Assembly: GCA_035048485.1 (NCBI GenBank)
Contig: CM068581.1
Location: forward strand, 6,833,430-6,897,429
Reading direction: 5' to 3'
Length of the DNA stretch: 64,000 bases
Source: Pteria penguin
Lineage: Eukaryota; Mollusca; Bivalvia; Pterioida; Pteriidae
The position numbers were made by a program, and so were the translations under genes. The notes beneath the pieces were generated by a model, which worked only from the letters and a program-made list of their open reading frames with translations, did no database searches and was not told the DNA's origin. Shown here piece by piece: positions 1 through 15,000 of this stretch (positions are counted from its first letter, which is position 1; each line of letters starts with the position of its first letter).

Positions 1-42
1 TATTTTAGAGCTTGGCAAAGAGCATCTGATGATATGAGAGAG
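1..42 (+). CDS. NCAPG2: NCAPG2 exon 1 of window (residues 1-14 of the fragment)
   Basis: Open in frame from base 1 (YFRAWQRASDDMRE). It ends in GAG before donor GTAAGT at 43, phase 0. The exon probably begins to the left of the window. The Y-x-AW-x-x-ASD pattern fits the NCAPG2 HEAT region. Confidence 0.75.
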
Positions 43-3000
43 GTAAGTTTTGCAAGTTTAGGAAGATAACAGATAAAACCTTTAGAAAGAATGTGACTTT
101 ATATTTTTTTATAAAATGCCCAATCTAAAGAATCATACCATTACATATCATGACTTCTTTTAACAGAAATTAGAGAAATCTTGTATACAGGATTTAATGT
201 ACCATGCTGTACATGCACAGAAGTCACTGACACCAAAACTTAGAAAGGTTAGTATGAAATACTCAAAGTATAATGTACTGCAAAGGTTAGTATGAAATAC
301 TCATAGTATAATGTACTGCAAAGGTTAGTATGAAATACTCATAGTATATTGTACTGCAAAGGTTAGTATGAAATACTCAAAGTATAATGTACTGCCAAGG
401 TTAGTATGAAATACTCATAGTATAATGTACTGCAAAGGTTAGTATGAAATACTCAAAGTATAATGTACCGCAAAGGTTAGTATGAAATACTCATAGTATA
501 ATGTAATGCAAAGGTTAGTATGAAATACTCATAGTATAATGTACTGCAAAGGTTAGTATGAAATACTCATAGTATAATGTACAGCAAAGGTTAGTATGAA
601 ATACTCATAGTATAATGTACAGCAAAGGTTAGTATGAAATACTCAAAGTATAATGTACTGCAAAGGTTAGTATGAAATACTCATAGTATAATGTACAGCA
701 AAGGTTAGTATGAAATACTCATAGTATAATGTACTGCAAAGGTTAGTATGAAATACTCATAGTATAATGTACTGCAAAGGTTAGTATGAAATACTCAAAG
801 TATAATGTGCTGCAAAGGTTAGTATGAAATACTCAAAGTATAATGTACTGCAAAGGTTAGTATGAAATACTCATAGTATAATGTACTGCAAAGGTTAGTA
901 TGAAATACTCAAAGTATAATGTACTGCCAAGGTTAGTATGAAATACTCACAGTATAATGTACTGCCAAGGTTAGTATGAAATACTTATAGTATAATGTAC
1001 TGCAAAGGTTAGTATGAAATACTCAAAGTATAATGTACTGCCAAGGTTAGTATGAAATACTCATAGTATAATGTACTGCCAAGGTTAGTATGAAATACTC
1101 ATAGTATAATGTACTGCAAAGGTTAGTATGAAATACTCAAAGTATAATGTGCTGCAAAGGTTAGTATGAAATACTCAAAGTATAATGTACTGCAAAGGTT
1201 AGTATGAAATACTCATAGTATAATGTACTGCAAAGGTTAGTATGAAATACTCAAAGTATAATGTACTGCAAAGGTTAGTATGAAATACTCATAGTATAAT
1301 GTACTGCAAAGGTTAGTATGAAATACTCATAGTATAATGTACTGCAAAGGTTAGTATGAAATACTCAAAGTATAATGTACTGCAAAGGTTAGTGTGAAAT
1401 ACTCAAAGTATAATGTGCCGAAAAGGTTAGTATGAAATACTCAAAGTATAATGTACCACAAAGGTTAGTATGAAATACTCATAGTATAATGTGCCGCAAA
1501 GGTTAGTATGAAATACTCATAGTATAATGTACTGCAAAGGTTAGTATGAAATACTCAAAGTATAATGTACTGCAAAGGTTAGTGTGAAATACTCAAAGTA
1601 TAATGTGCCGCAAAGGTTAGTATGAAATACTCAAAGTATTGGAAATTTTTCTTTAAATAATCTGGAAAATCTTTGGGAAATTGTCATAAAAAACTTTCTT
1701 TTTATTTGATATCATTTGTTTCCTAGATCCTTGGATATCTCCATCAACAGAAAGCAATGAGAGGAGTAGATAAAATGTTACTGACACTGTATGAACCCTT
1801 CTTATGGAGATCTTTAAATGTGAGTCTAAACTGTTATCGCCATGGTATGAATTCTTCTTGTGAAGGTAATTAGATATGAACATAAAATGTAATGGACAAT
1901 GTATGAACCCTTTTTCTCAGCCTTGAGTATTTGATGCATGCCTGAGCCTTTGGCTCAGGTGAGCTATTGTGATCAATCACCGTCCGTCGTCCGTCGTTAA
2001 CTTTTCACATTTTCGACTTCTTCTCCAGAACCACTGAACAGAATTTGATGAAACTTGATAAGCATGTAGTACTCATGGTCCCCTACAAGTGTTGTTGTTT
2101 TTCGTCCAGATTCATCAACAGGTGGCGCTACCACAGGCAAAAGTAGGTCAAAGAGGGTACCCTCCTTTGACAAACTTCTTCTTCAGACCAGGGGCATACA
2201 GAGACAAACCGAATGCATAGGAATGATCTAGAGGGATGTGTGAAGAAGTGTTGTTATTTTTGGTTCCATTCCGAAATCAAATTTTTGACGTTTTTTTGTA
2301 CTTGGTAATTTTAATGCAGAAAAGAGATATTTTTTTCTTTTAGTAAACATTGATGCATTAATTTGGTTTAATTTGATCATTTTGATGGTAAGAAATACTA
2401 CTGCGAAGAAAATTTTTCAATATTTTATGTTTTGGATTTTTTATGAATTTTTTAAGACTTTCAAGAAAAAGGGGGGTGGGATAATTGGTGTAAACATTTC
2501 ACAGTTTGAACTTTTTCTTCGGAACCACTTGCTGGAATTCAGTGAAACTTGGCATGCATCAAATACTCAAGGTCCCCGACAAATGTGGTCATCTTTGTCA
2601 GGATCCATGAACAGGTGGCACCACCACAGACAAAAGTAGGTCACAGAGGGTACCCTCCTTTGACAAACTTCTTATTCAGATCGGGTGCATACAGCGACAA
2701 ACCGACTGCATAGGAATGATTTAGAGGCATATGGGAAGAAGTGTTGATATTTTTGGTTCCATTCCGAAATCAAATTTTTTGACGTTTTTTCATTTTTATT
2801 TTGGACTTTGTTATTTTAATGCATTAAAGAGTTATTATTTTCTTTTCGTAAACATTGATGCATTCATTTGGTTTCATTTAATCATTTCTATGGTAAGGAA
2901 TGCTGGTGTGAAGGAATTTTTTCAATATCTCGATTTTTGAATTTTTTATGAATTTTTTCTTCAACTTGATCTACAGAACAACTTGAAGGATTGTGATAAA

Positions 3001-6000
3001 ACTGGGTAGGATACAAGTACTCATAGTCCTTTTCAAAGGTTTTGTTTTTTGTGCGGATCATCCAAATTGGTTAACAGATAATGCCACCATGTCTAAAAGT
3101 AGGTCTCACAATGGTACATATACCACTTGGTAATTGAAATATGGAGAGTAGCGGTTCAAATCCAGCTTTGGTCAAAAAATTTTTTTTCATTTCTTTACAC
3201 ATCTGGACAATATTTGAAACAATTGTTGTTCATGACCCAGACTTGAAATCAGTCAACAAAAGGCCCCATCTAAAGAAAATGACTAACTTGACTAAGTTTT
3301 TAGATGTTTCTCAACACTCAGCATATGAAATTAGGAATTTTACGTTTAAGACTTCCAAAAAAAAAGGGGGGGGGGGGGGGTTGGCCATTTTTCACATTTT
3401 CAACTTTTTTCTACAAACTGTTCGAAGGATTTTAATAAATCTTGGTAGAAATAAGTCACTTATGATCCTCTTCAAATTCTGTTGTTTTCGTCCAGACCTC
3501 TTTACAGGTGGCGCCACCATAGTCAAGAGTAGGTCACAAAAGAGTTCCCTCGTTTAACAATATTCTTTTTCATACGGGCTGTATACAGAGACAAACAGAA
3601 TGCATAGAAATGATCTAGAGGGATGAGTGAAGATGTATTGTCATTTTGGTTCCCTTCCAAAATCAAATTTTAGAATTCTTTTCGACATTTCCTTGGACTT
3701 GGTGATTCAATGCAGAAAAAAGTGTCATATTTCCTAGTTAATTGATAATGATGATTTCTTATGGACTATTGTGATCATAATTATGGTAAGGATTGTTACT
3801 TTGAAAGAATTTTGTCAATATCTCAATTTTGGATTTTCTATGAATTTTTTAAGACTTCCAAATGAGGGTGTATAGGAAAAATTCAATCACATTTTTCACT
3901 TCTGCTGTTATAACCACATGAAAGATTTTAATGAAACATGGAATACATGAAGTACTAAAAGTCCTCTATCAATTTGGTAAAATGTCATCCAAATTGGTTA
4001 ACAGATAATGCCACCATGTCTAAAAAGCAGTTCTCACAATAGTACATATACCACTTGGTAATTGAAATATGGAGAGTAGCGGTTCAAATCCAGCTTGTGG
4101 TCAAATTTTTTTTTTTTTCATTTTCTTTACACATCTAAATAAGTTTTATAGATGTTTCTCAACACTCAACATATGAAATTAGGCAATTATAAGATAGATC
4201 TGGACAAAATTTGAAACAATTGTTGTTCATGACCCAGACTTGAAATCAGTCAACAAAAGGCCCCACCTAAAGAAAATGACTAACTTGTTGCCCTGAATGA
4301 CTTCTTGCAGAGACAAAGGAAATGCTTAATATCAAAATCACCTGAATGGATGTGCAAAAAAGTTTTGTTTTTTATTCTAGCCTGAAATAAAATTTGACAT
4401 ATTTTCAACATCGGTGTTGACTTAGTCACATTAATGCAAAAATAAATGAATTCTTCCTTCATGCATGACTGATAATATAGGTACTCAGGTGAGCAATATA
4501 GGCCCACTTGGGCCTCTTGTTATAGAGGTCCTTGAATGTGAACATGCAATATAATTGACACATGATGAACTCTTCTGATGAAGGTCATTTAATGTGAGTT
4601 AAAACTAATAAATGTTTCTCTGAAGCATCCAATATACACTATTATGTATATATTTCATTTAGATAAGTGATATGCTTTCTCTAGTGTGATGAATGTTGAT
4701 GTGCTTTAAATTTTTCTATAGAAGTTAGATAAACCACTCGTCAGAACTTTTATAAATCATTTCATGGTAAAAATAAAGAAATTTGAGATATACATGTATC
4801 ATATATCTAGTAGTCACTTCAGTTTGTTAGGTTTATTGTATATATGTCAGCACCATTAGTGTCTTAAATTTATAGTATATTGGGTAGCAGCATCAGTGTC
4901 TTAAATTTATAATCTATCTGGTAGCAGCATCAAGGTGTTGTATTTATGCCCCACCAGATATGGAAGGGGGCATTAAGTGTTCGCTATGTCTGTCCTTCCA
5001 TCCTTCTGTCCTTCCATCACATATTGGTTTCCGGAGGATAACTCAAGCACCTTTCAACATATTCAAATTTAATTTAGATAATTTGCTTACTTATCAAGAG
5101 AGGAAGAAACCTACTGATTTTGGGATCCAAAGGTCAAGGTCACAGCTGATGAAAATATACTGTTATTATTGGTTCTCTGGATGATGACTAAAGTACCTTT
5201 AAACACATTCAAACAAAATTGATTGATTTTGGGGTCAAAAGGTCAAAGGTCAAGGTCACAGCTGATGACAATAATCTGTTATTATTGGTTTTTGGTTACT
5301 TACTCAAATACTTTTCATGATATTCAAAAGAAATTTGGACAAATGCTTACTCATCAAGAGAGGAAGAACCCTATTGATTATGGTGTCATAAGGCCAAAGG
5401 TCAAGGTCACAGCTGATAAAAAAAGGTTGAAGGTATTGGTTTCCAGGTGATTCTCATATTTTATCATATATTATTAAATGGTCACCAGAATTTGATCATA
5501 TTTTACATATTTTACAGGTCAAGTTCTTTTAAACAGAGGTTATTTAAAATCTTACTAAAAGGGAAGGATATCTGTAGATTTGAGGGTCAATATGTCAAAA
5601 GGCAATACTACACTAATGGTAATATTTATAGAAAATGTGGCCCATGAACTTTTAATTTAGGAAAGTTTCCTGTCATAAAAAGAATTAAGCCCACACGGTG
5701 GCATATGTTTTACAGACATGTTCTAGTTATCTTAGATGTGGAAACAACATCAGTGTTTAATTTATCAAGTACCTGATAGCAGCATAAGAATGTTATATTC
5801 ATCGTATATCTGGCAGCAGTATCAGTGCATTAGATTTATAATATATCTGGTAGCACTATCAATGTGTTAGATTTATCATATATCTGGTAGAAGCATCAGT
5901 GTGTTACATTTATCATATATCTGGTAGAAGCATCAGTGTGTTACATTTATCATATATCTGGTAGAAGCATCAGTGTGTTACATTTATCATATATCTGGTA

Positions 6001-9000
6001 GAAGCATCAGTGTGTTAGATTTATCATATATCTGGTAGAAGCATCATTGTGTTAGATTTATCATATATCTGGTAGAAGCATCAGTGTGTTAGATTTATCA
6101 TATATCTGGTAGAAGCATCAGTGTGTTACATTTATCATATATCTGGTAGAAGCATCATTGTGTTAGATTTATCATATATCTGGTAGAAGCATCAGTGTGT
6201 TAGATTTATCATATATCTGGTAGAAGCATCAGTGTGTTAGATTTATCATATATCTGGTAGAAGCATCAGTGTGTTAGATTTATCATATATCTGGTAGAAG
6301 CATCAGTGTGTTAGATTTATCATATATCTGGTAGAAGCATCAGTGTGTTACATTTATCATATATCTGGTAGAAGCATCAGTGTGTTAGATTTATCATATA
6401 TCTGGTTGCAGTATCATTGTGTTAGATTTATTATATATCTAGTAGCAGCATCATTGTGTTAGATTTATCATATATCTAGTTGCAGTGTCAGTCTATTAGA
6501 TTTATCATATATCTGATAGCAGCATCAGTGTGTTAGATTTATTATATATCTGGTAGCAGCATCATTTTGTTAGATGTATCATATATCTGGTAGAAGTATC
6601 AGTGTGTTATATTTATCATATATCTGGTAGAAGCATCAGTGTGTTAGATTTATCATATTTCTGGTAAAAGCATCAGTGTGTTAGATTTATCATTTATCTG
6701 GTAGGAACATCATTGTGTTAGATGTATCATATATCTGGTTGCAACATCAGTGTGTTAGATGTATCATATATCTGGTAGAAGCATCAGTGTGTTAGATTTA
6801 TAATATATCTGGTTGCAGCATCATTGTGTTAGGTTTATAATATATCTGATAACAGCATCAGTGTGTTAGATTTATCATATATCTGGTTGCAGCATCAGTG
6901 TGTTAGATTTATCGTATATCTGGTTGCAGCATCATTGTGGAGCTTTACATTCTAGTATATCTTAATATTCTGATTCAGGTGGCTAATCCTCAAGTACGAG
7001 GTAATGCAGCAGCCTTATTGATGGATGCTTTCCCTCTACAGAATCCAGACAACACCCTTGAAGAGAATGATGAACTGCTGCAGAAACAATTCAATCACCT
7101 TCATGTAAAACTCTTTTTTACTTATTATTTCTTGTATGATGTATTCCAAGGAGTCTTCATTATATAAAACATACTATTTCTGTTATATGTAGGTTGACAT
7201 ATTGTGTATGCATGCTTCATTCATGGTGATCAGGTCCTTACAAATAGAGTCAAATTAAGTTTTGTGATCTGACCAGTCCTGTTGAGCTACAGACTAAATA
7301 ATTCCTCTTGGGGTCATAGTGTTTCCTTAATACATATTGTTTTAGTTGTTTAGATTCTGTATATTGATTATGAAACAAAATATATATACAATTGACACTT
7401 AAAGTTTTCAATTGGAATGACTTGTCTTTGCTATTGTAGACTTTACTGGAGGATCCAATGCCAAGTGTACGTAGTCTTGCAGTGCCGGGCCACTTCAAGA
7501 TTCTGTCTGGATACTGGGACATGATTCCCATGGCAACTGTCAAAAGTATTCTTACCAAAATGATCCAAGATCTTGTCAATGATGCTACCTCTAATGAGGT
7601 CAGGGAAGCTGTCATACGAGTAAGTCTTCATACATTGTAACCTTTTTACATATATGCAGTGTATAAGTGAAAAGAAGACTTCTTCTTCTTATTTCCCTTT
7701 CAGACAAAGTCTTTGAGTCTTATATATATAATAATCACCCCTTCCATCAGTCTCTTTGTTCATCCCTCTATCCATACAGTAAAGTTTACAAAACTACTTT
7801 GCCATATTATTTACTGATAATTGTTTTATGTCACTACACAATTATTTCACACATATGATGATGGCGTCTGTCTGATGCATTGCATAGAAATTTATACCTT
7901 TGCAATGGATCCTCCTAGAGCAGTGACACAGGACTTCAGTTTTTATACACCTGTCTACGACAGGCGTATTAGGTATGGCTCTGTGGATCTATGGGTCTGT
8001 GGGTCTGTCTGCATCTTGTTAAGACAATACAGACCATATTGTGTAGGCAAGGACTTTCAAACTTGGTACATGTACACTTATTTCTTATGGCATGAGGACA
8101 AACCCTATTGATTTTCAATACCAAGGTCACAGGTCAAGGTCATTTTTGAGGCAAAAATAGCAATTTTTGAGAATACAACTTGTAAACAAGGTACAGACCA
8201 AGCTGCCTGTGGTAGAACTTGAAAATTTGCACACTTATTTCTTATGACTGGAGGATGAACACTATTGATTTTCAAGGTCATATTTGCAAGGTCAAGATCC
8301 CAGTGCTTATGACAGATTCTTGTCCAGGCCATAACTTTTTAGACCTCACATGCATTTGAGTAATATTTCACAGAATTGTTGCCCATGGCCCAAAGATGTA
8401 TGATCTTGACCCAAAAATCATATCTGCAAGGCAACGGGGCATATTGTGCCATGGTCGTTGCTCTTAATACTATATCATCTGAAAGACAGGACACTGTTGT
8501 GGCCATGGCAGAGATCGAACCTTGGACTTCAGTTGAGCCACATCAGTTTACTTTGCCCAATTAATACAAGTGTTAAATGAATCTGCTTGACACTTCACAC
8601 AACTGTCACCATTGACACAAAGGTGTCTCAATCTTGTCCCAAGGTTAAGATCATCATGAGCTTATTACTAAATTTGTTGCTGTCAGTAGGGGTATTTGTC
8701 ATGTCAGAACATTGTGAGCACATTACCATTTTGTTGCTGCCATTGGGGGTATTTGTCCCAGAAATGTTGTAGAATTCGTCTTTTGTGTTCAAGCATACAT
8801 ACATGATATGATCAAAAAGTTCTCAGCCCAGTATACTTAAATACAATAAGAAAGTATAAAACCCTATTCAAATGATTACAAAGCCACATTGAATTATTTT
8901 GGCAGAGAGAGTAGTATTTCTATTTTTTTGTTTATGCACAGAATTTCTGTTAAAAACTAAAGGGTAAGTCAAACCCCCAAAATGGGGAAAACTGAAGTCA

Positions 9001-12000
9001 GTGATAAGGTATCTATATAAGAAAGGGATGACTCCCAAGGAAATTAATGAGAACTTCATGAAATTCCTTAGGAAGGACTCGCTCTCTTATAGTACTTGAC
9101 TGCCAAATTTAGAAATGGGGAGGAGAGAGAGCATTGAAGATGGAAGAGGCTACCACAGATGAAAACCTTGTTATTGTACTCACTCTTGTCATGTGTGGCA
9201 GAAAACGAAACCTGGGAGATATAACCAGAAAAGTTGGCTTAACAAAGGGGCTGTTCAATCAGCTTAAACAACAGTTTAAACATGTCTAAGGTCATGTCTA
9301 GATGGATTCTTAGAATGTTGAATGAAGATAAAAGAGAAACAGGTATGATGTTTCTTTGCATCTTTTATCACGCTGTGAGGATGATCCTGAGGAATTATGG
9401 GTCAAATTGGCACTTAAGTTAAGATGAAACTTGCGTACACAATTCTGATCCTGAATCTAAGAAACAAAGCATGTAATGGATTCACCCTGGCTCACTGCAT
9501 TCTAAAGAATTCAAGAGTGTTTCCTCAGCTGGGAAAGTTATGGCCTCTGTTTTTTGGGACTATCAGTGAATAATCATGTTTGATTTTTCTTAAGGATGAC
9601 TGCATGATAAATGGTGCATATTATGCAAATGAGTTAAAGAGGCTGCGTCAGGAGATTGTGAGAAAGAAGAGAGGAAAGCTAACCAGAGGTGTTCTGCTCT
9701 GGTAGGATAATTACCTGCTCACATTTCCTAAGTTGTAATGACGGCTGCGACGGAATGCCGCTTCGAGGTTCTTCTTCATACCCCATATTCTTTAGATTTC
9801 TCCCCAGAGATTTCTCCCCAGAGATTTCTCTGACTTTTGTCTGTTTCTAAAACTTAAATCGTACCTGTATGGTAAAAATTTTAAAAGCAATGAAGGCATC
9901 ATGGACACTGTATAGAGTACTTAGGGGACCAGAATGAAGCATTTATTAGCCAAGTTGCAAAACTCGGCTTTTAATTTGATCAATCTGATTAAAACCGTAT
10001 CTTTATTCTACTTCTTTATTTGTCCCATTGCGAATAAAGATCTGGCGAAATCCTGTAAAGGGGCATGTTCTGCTGAACTCTGATTTTCAGCCAGTTAGTG
10101 GATTGGCTACAAATTCCTAGGAGTCAAATTAACATCTTCAGTGTGTGTGACCTACAAGGTGACCTACTAATCAGATTATTAATTTGATGTGAAGATGGGT
10201 ATCCGTCAACAATTTGATTTCCGGATCATAAGTCCAATATGTTAAGTGCTATTGCATTGAAACTTCATACACTTACTCACCATGAGTGGAAGATGTGCCT
10301 TATTGTTTCTGGGGTCAAAAGGTCAAAGGTCAAGGTCATAGGAGTGGGTATCAAAAATTGGTTTCTGGACCATAAGTCCAATACATTTAGTGCTATTGCA
10401 ATGCCTACACTTACTCACCATAATTGGAAGATGTGCCCTATTGTTTCTGGGGTCAAAAGGTGAAAGGTCAGAGTTAATAGAAGTGGGGTATCAAAAATTA
10501 GTTTCTGTACCATATGTCCAATACGTTTCATGCTATTGCAATGAAACTTCATACTCTAACTCACCATCAATGGAAGATGTGCCCTATATTTTTTGAATTT
10601 TTGCAACTCGGCACATTGCATCTGTGATGCAAATCTTTTGTTTTGAAAGGATTCAGAAATTGGAACAGAAACGAAGAAAGTGCATTGAGGTGAAGGGAGA
10701 TTATATTGAAAAATATATCGGTTCTCTCAATGCCTGGTGTTTCTAAGTCCATGGGGCCAAGAACTTTTTTTTATCTTACTTTGTACTTTTCACATCATGT
10801 TTATCGTGTTTGAATATTTTCAATTGAAGATAATTTAATGCTAATAGATTGATCTTGTGAAATATATATTCAAATTCGTATAATATTTGTTTATACATTC
10901 ACTCCAGTGGTGGAGGGGGATATATGCTGATTTAACTCTGTCCTGCCATCTGTTGATTCTATTGTTTGTGTTCTTTGTTCATTTTTGTTCAGTCTATCTG
11001 TCTGATTTCTTTTTCTATAACAAATCACACTGTACAGTTTCTGTTTTGGGATACGTTTTAGCTCCCCAACACTTAAACATGCTTCATGAATACTCAGGTT
11101 CATTATAACTGATTTGAACCCATTCTTTTTTGTGAATAAGTAATCATTTGGAAATTCCATTTACAGTTTTATATGTGGGTAAACATGTGCAGAGTGTAAT
11201 GATAACTTTTATATCTGTAGGGTATGATAATCTTACTGGATAATCCCCTGAGTCATCCCATGCTGAAGCCTATTCTTCCTGTGTTACGCAATAGCATCCA
11301 TGATCATGCTGAGAAGGTCCGAGTAGCTATGTTAGATCTTTTACTCAAAGTGCAAAAAGTGCGCACAATTAAGGTAAGAAGATCTGTTTATCACAGGCAT
11401 TGATATGCATTCCGATAACATTGCTTCTAATGGAAGAAATTACATACATATGGCTGACAATTTATGTTTACTAAATACATAAGATTTGCTGCTGTTGGTT
11501 TATATATAGATGTAGAATAACATCAAACATGAATTATAATCAACATATGTATAAAAAATGTGGTCAAATATGTTCGAGACATGCAGAAAATATGTGACAG
11601 GTTAAACATAAAACATGTATCATGCTTTATAAAGCTTTAAGTCTGGATTTTCTTACTGATTAATGTCACTGTCATGTGAAGTGAGCGGGAAAGGTCAGTG
11701 TCATATGAAGTGAGTGGGAAAGGTCAGTGTCATGTGATGTGAGCGGGAAAGGTCACTGTCATGTGAAGTGAGCGGGAAAGGTCAGTGTCATGTGAAGTGA
11801 GCGGGAAAGGTCAGTGTCATGTGAAGTGAGCGGGAAAGGTCCGGATGTGGTATATCTGCTCTTTTCTAGTAAAATTCTGGAATTTGCAAGGTATGAGTCA
11901 TCTGAAAGTCTTATGTGAAAGAGCATTTCATTCCAGGGTGATTGTCTGGTGAAATTCAGTTATATCTCCGTATTGTGAATTTGCAAGGTATATTTGCCTA

Positions 12001-15000
12001 ACAATATTTTATTTATGTTCAACTGGTTTCAAGTCTCCATGGAAACAAAGTAGATCAGTTCCTATATTCTATAATTTCTTCTCTGAGACCCTGGCATATA
12101 ATCTGTTTGCTGTGTGGCATAGCATTGTCGTTCTTGAAAATGATCCTAAAGACATGTATAAGGTTCTGAATGTGGAAGTATGATATTTCATAAGTATCTT
12201 GAGGAGAGCTCTCACCATTCAAAAGTGTCGAGGGAGTATCTATCTCGACACTTTTGAATGGTGAGAGCTTTCCTCAAGATGCATGTTCCATTTAGTTTTA
12301 CAAAAGCTGCCTCACACTGTTACAGAATCTACAAAAGAAGTTATTTCTGCTGTATTTATTTTAGAAATGTGATGTTCTAATTAATATATTATGCCATGTA
12401 CATGCATGCTCACTGGTGTATTGCTACAAAATTTGATGTTCATTGGATCAATGAACCTTCAATGACCTTGGAGTTTTACCTGCTTTTCAAAAACTTTTAC
12501 CTTGGCTATTCCTTTTGAGCCAAGAGGTGTAGAACCTTGAAACTTCACACATGGATACATTGTGAAAGTAACTTTCATTTGGGACCAAGACCTTTGACCT
12601 GTTGACCTTGACCTTAAAGTTTGACATATTTTTCAAAAACTTTAACCTGGGCTATAACTTTTGAACCAAGAGGGGTAGGGCTTTTTAACTTCACATGTAT
12701 ACCTTGTTAGAGGTCTTCTCATTTGGGACTAAGACCTTTGACCTTGTGACCTTGACCTTAGTGTTTGACCTTTTCCAAAACTGTAACTTTGGCTATAACT
12801 TGTGAACCAAGAGGGCCTTGGCTTTGAAATTTCACACATGAATATCTTGTGGAAGACTCTTTCATTTGGAATCATGATCTTTTACCTTTTGACCTTGACA
12901 TTTGAGTTTGACATAATTTTCAAAAACTAAAATTTAGCTATAACTTTTGAACCAAAAGGGATAGGACTTTGAAACTTCACATATGGATACCTTGTGGAAG
13001 GCCCTTCTATTTGGGACCATGATCTTGGACATTAAAGTTTGACTTTCTTTTCAAAAATTTTAACCTTAACCTTGCCTATTACATTTGAACCAAGAGGGGT
13101 AGAGCTTTGAAACTTCACACATGGATACCTTGTGGAAGTTCTTTTTATTTGGGACCATGATCTTAGTGTTAGAGTTTGACATACTTATCAAAAACTTTTT
13201 ACTTGTTCTTTTTCTTTTAAAATATTAAAGATAGGGATTTCACTTGTAGATTCATTGTGACCAGAGCTTTTATCTGATTAACTTTTGACCTTTACCTTGG
13301 ACTTGACCTTGAATTAAGAGATCATTAAAAATACATGCTTTCCCTCTGATAATGCCCAGCTGGTGAGCTTTACTGTCTTCTGACAACTCGTTTCATTTTG
13401 GGATATTTTATTTCTCCTTTGACTGTTTTCATTTTAAACCTTTAAAATATTTATATTGTGACTTAAACAAGCTGAATTTTTCAGAGCTAAACATGCACCT
13501 TAGTTAAAGTTACCTCAGCACAGTTTACAAGAGTATTTAGATGTTAATATCATTATGTAATAATATTTTTAATGTGTATAATGTCAGTATCAAATAAAGC
13601 CAAATGATGGCTATTGTTGATTTTTTTTCACTTACATTTTATTTGTTATGCAGGACTATACATTTGTTAATTGAATGCACTACATTTTGCCTTCGAACTG
13701 TCTCACCAATACTATTTGAATGCGTTCTTTCTTCATTAAGGCCTGGGATATTGTCCCAGTAGAGCATTTACTGGTTAGGCTAGGGATGGATAAGCCTCCT
13801 GTTGTACGACGTATCATGAAGCTGACATTACGTAGTTTCCTGCCCTTGGATAAGTCGTGTGAGGTTCAGATGGAGCGTAGTATGGCTATGATCCAGACTA
13901 ATCCGCAGGCTGCCCGAGTTTTCTTTAACAATGTTCATCATCACATGAATGTACAGGAGACAGGTAAACATCAGGGCATTATTATTATACAACAGCCCCC
14001 GCCTCCATATAAAGTAGGGGGTATACTGGAATCACTCTGTCCATATGACTGTCCTGCATATTGGTATTTTAGACTTTTTTCTCACATTGTGATATAACTG
14101 AAAAGTTGTTGAAAGTGATGTAAAACGCCAATCAACCAACCAACCTTTGACCAAAATTCATTTTCTGGACTTTTTTATCTTTTGCTTTTACTTGTTGAAC
14201 AGAAACTTGGTATTTAACTTTGATATGATGATCTATAGATCAAGTTTTTAATTTTGTTGTGATTGACCCACTTTTCCCAGAGTTATTGCTCTTTGACCGA
14301 AATTTGTTTTCCTCAATTTTCTCTTACGTGCTTTGACATATTGAACTGGAATTTGGTATATGACTTCAATATGATGATCTACAGATCGAGTTTTAACTTT
14401 GTTTAAATTTCATGTGACAAGACCCTTTAATAAGCACCAAATGTTCAGCTTCCTATCAAGCTATGTTGACTACCCGCTACTCTTCTTTACTGTCTTGTTA
14501 TAAAGGGATGAATTATTGCATATTTCAATTTTGTTGCCACAGGGGATATTTGTCCCGTTAGGACAACTCTAATTTATATCTTAGTGTCATGATGTCAGCA
14601 TACCAATATTGTATTACTTTATTTAAAGAAAATGCCATGTAGGAGTTACATATATTTATTCAGGCCCCTCTGTTCTCAATAAGGGTTGGATATATATGTT
14701 CAGGCCTCTCTCTTCTCTGTAATTAGTGTTAGATATATTTATTCAGGCCCCTCTGTTCTCAATAAGGGTTGGATATATATGTTCATACCTCTCTTTCATT
14801 GTAATTAGCATTAGATATATTTATTCAGGCCTCCCTGTTCTCTGTAATTACGTTTAGATATATTTAGTCCGACCTCTCTGTTCCCGGTAATTACGGTTAG
14901 ATATATTTATTCAGGCCTCCCTGTCCTCTGTAATTACGGTTAGATATATTTATTCAGGCCTCTCTGTTCTCTGCAATAAGGGTTAGATATATTTATTCAG

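Noticed and set aside
248..1641. CRISPR-like regular array
   Set aside because: Units are contiguous tandem copies with no unique spacers, in a gene with introns; the same holds for the other arrays.
2373..2639. 88-codon frame also present at 44925-45191
   Set aside because: It is kept only because the two 2.5-kb repeats are nearly identical. It has poly-G slippage sites and no domain, and other modules of the same repeat break it.
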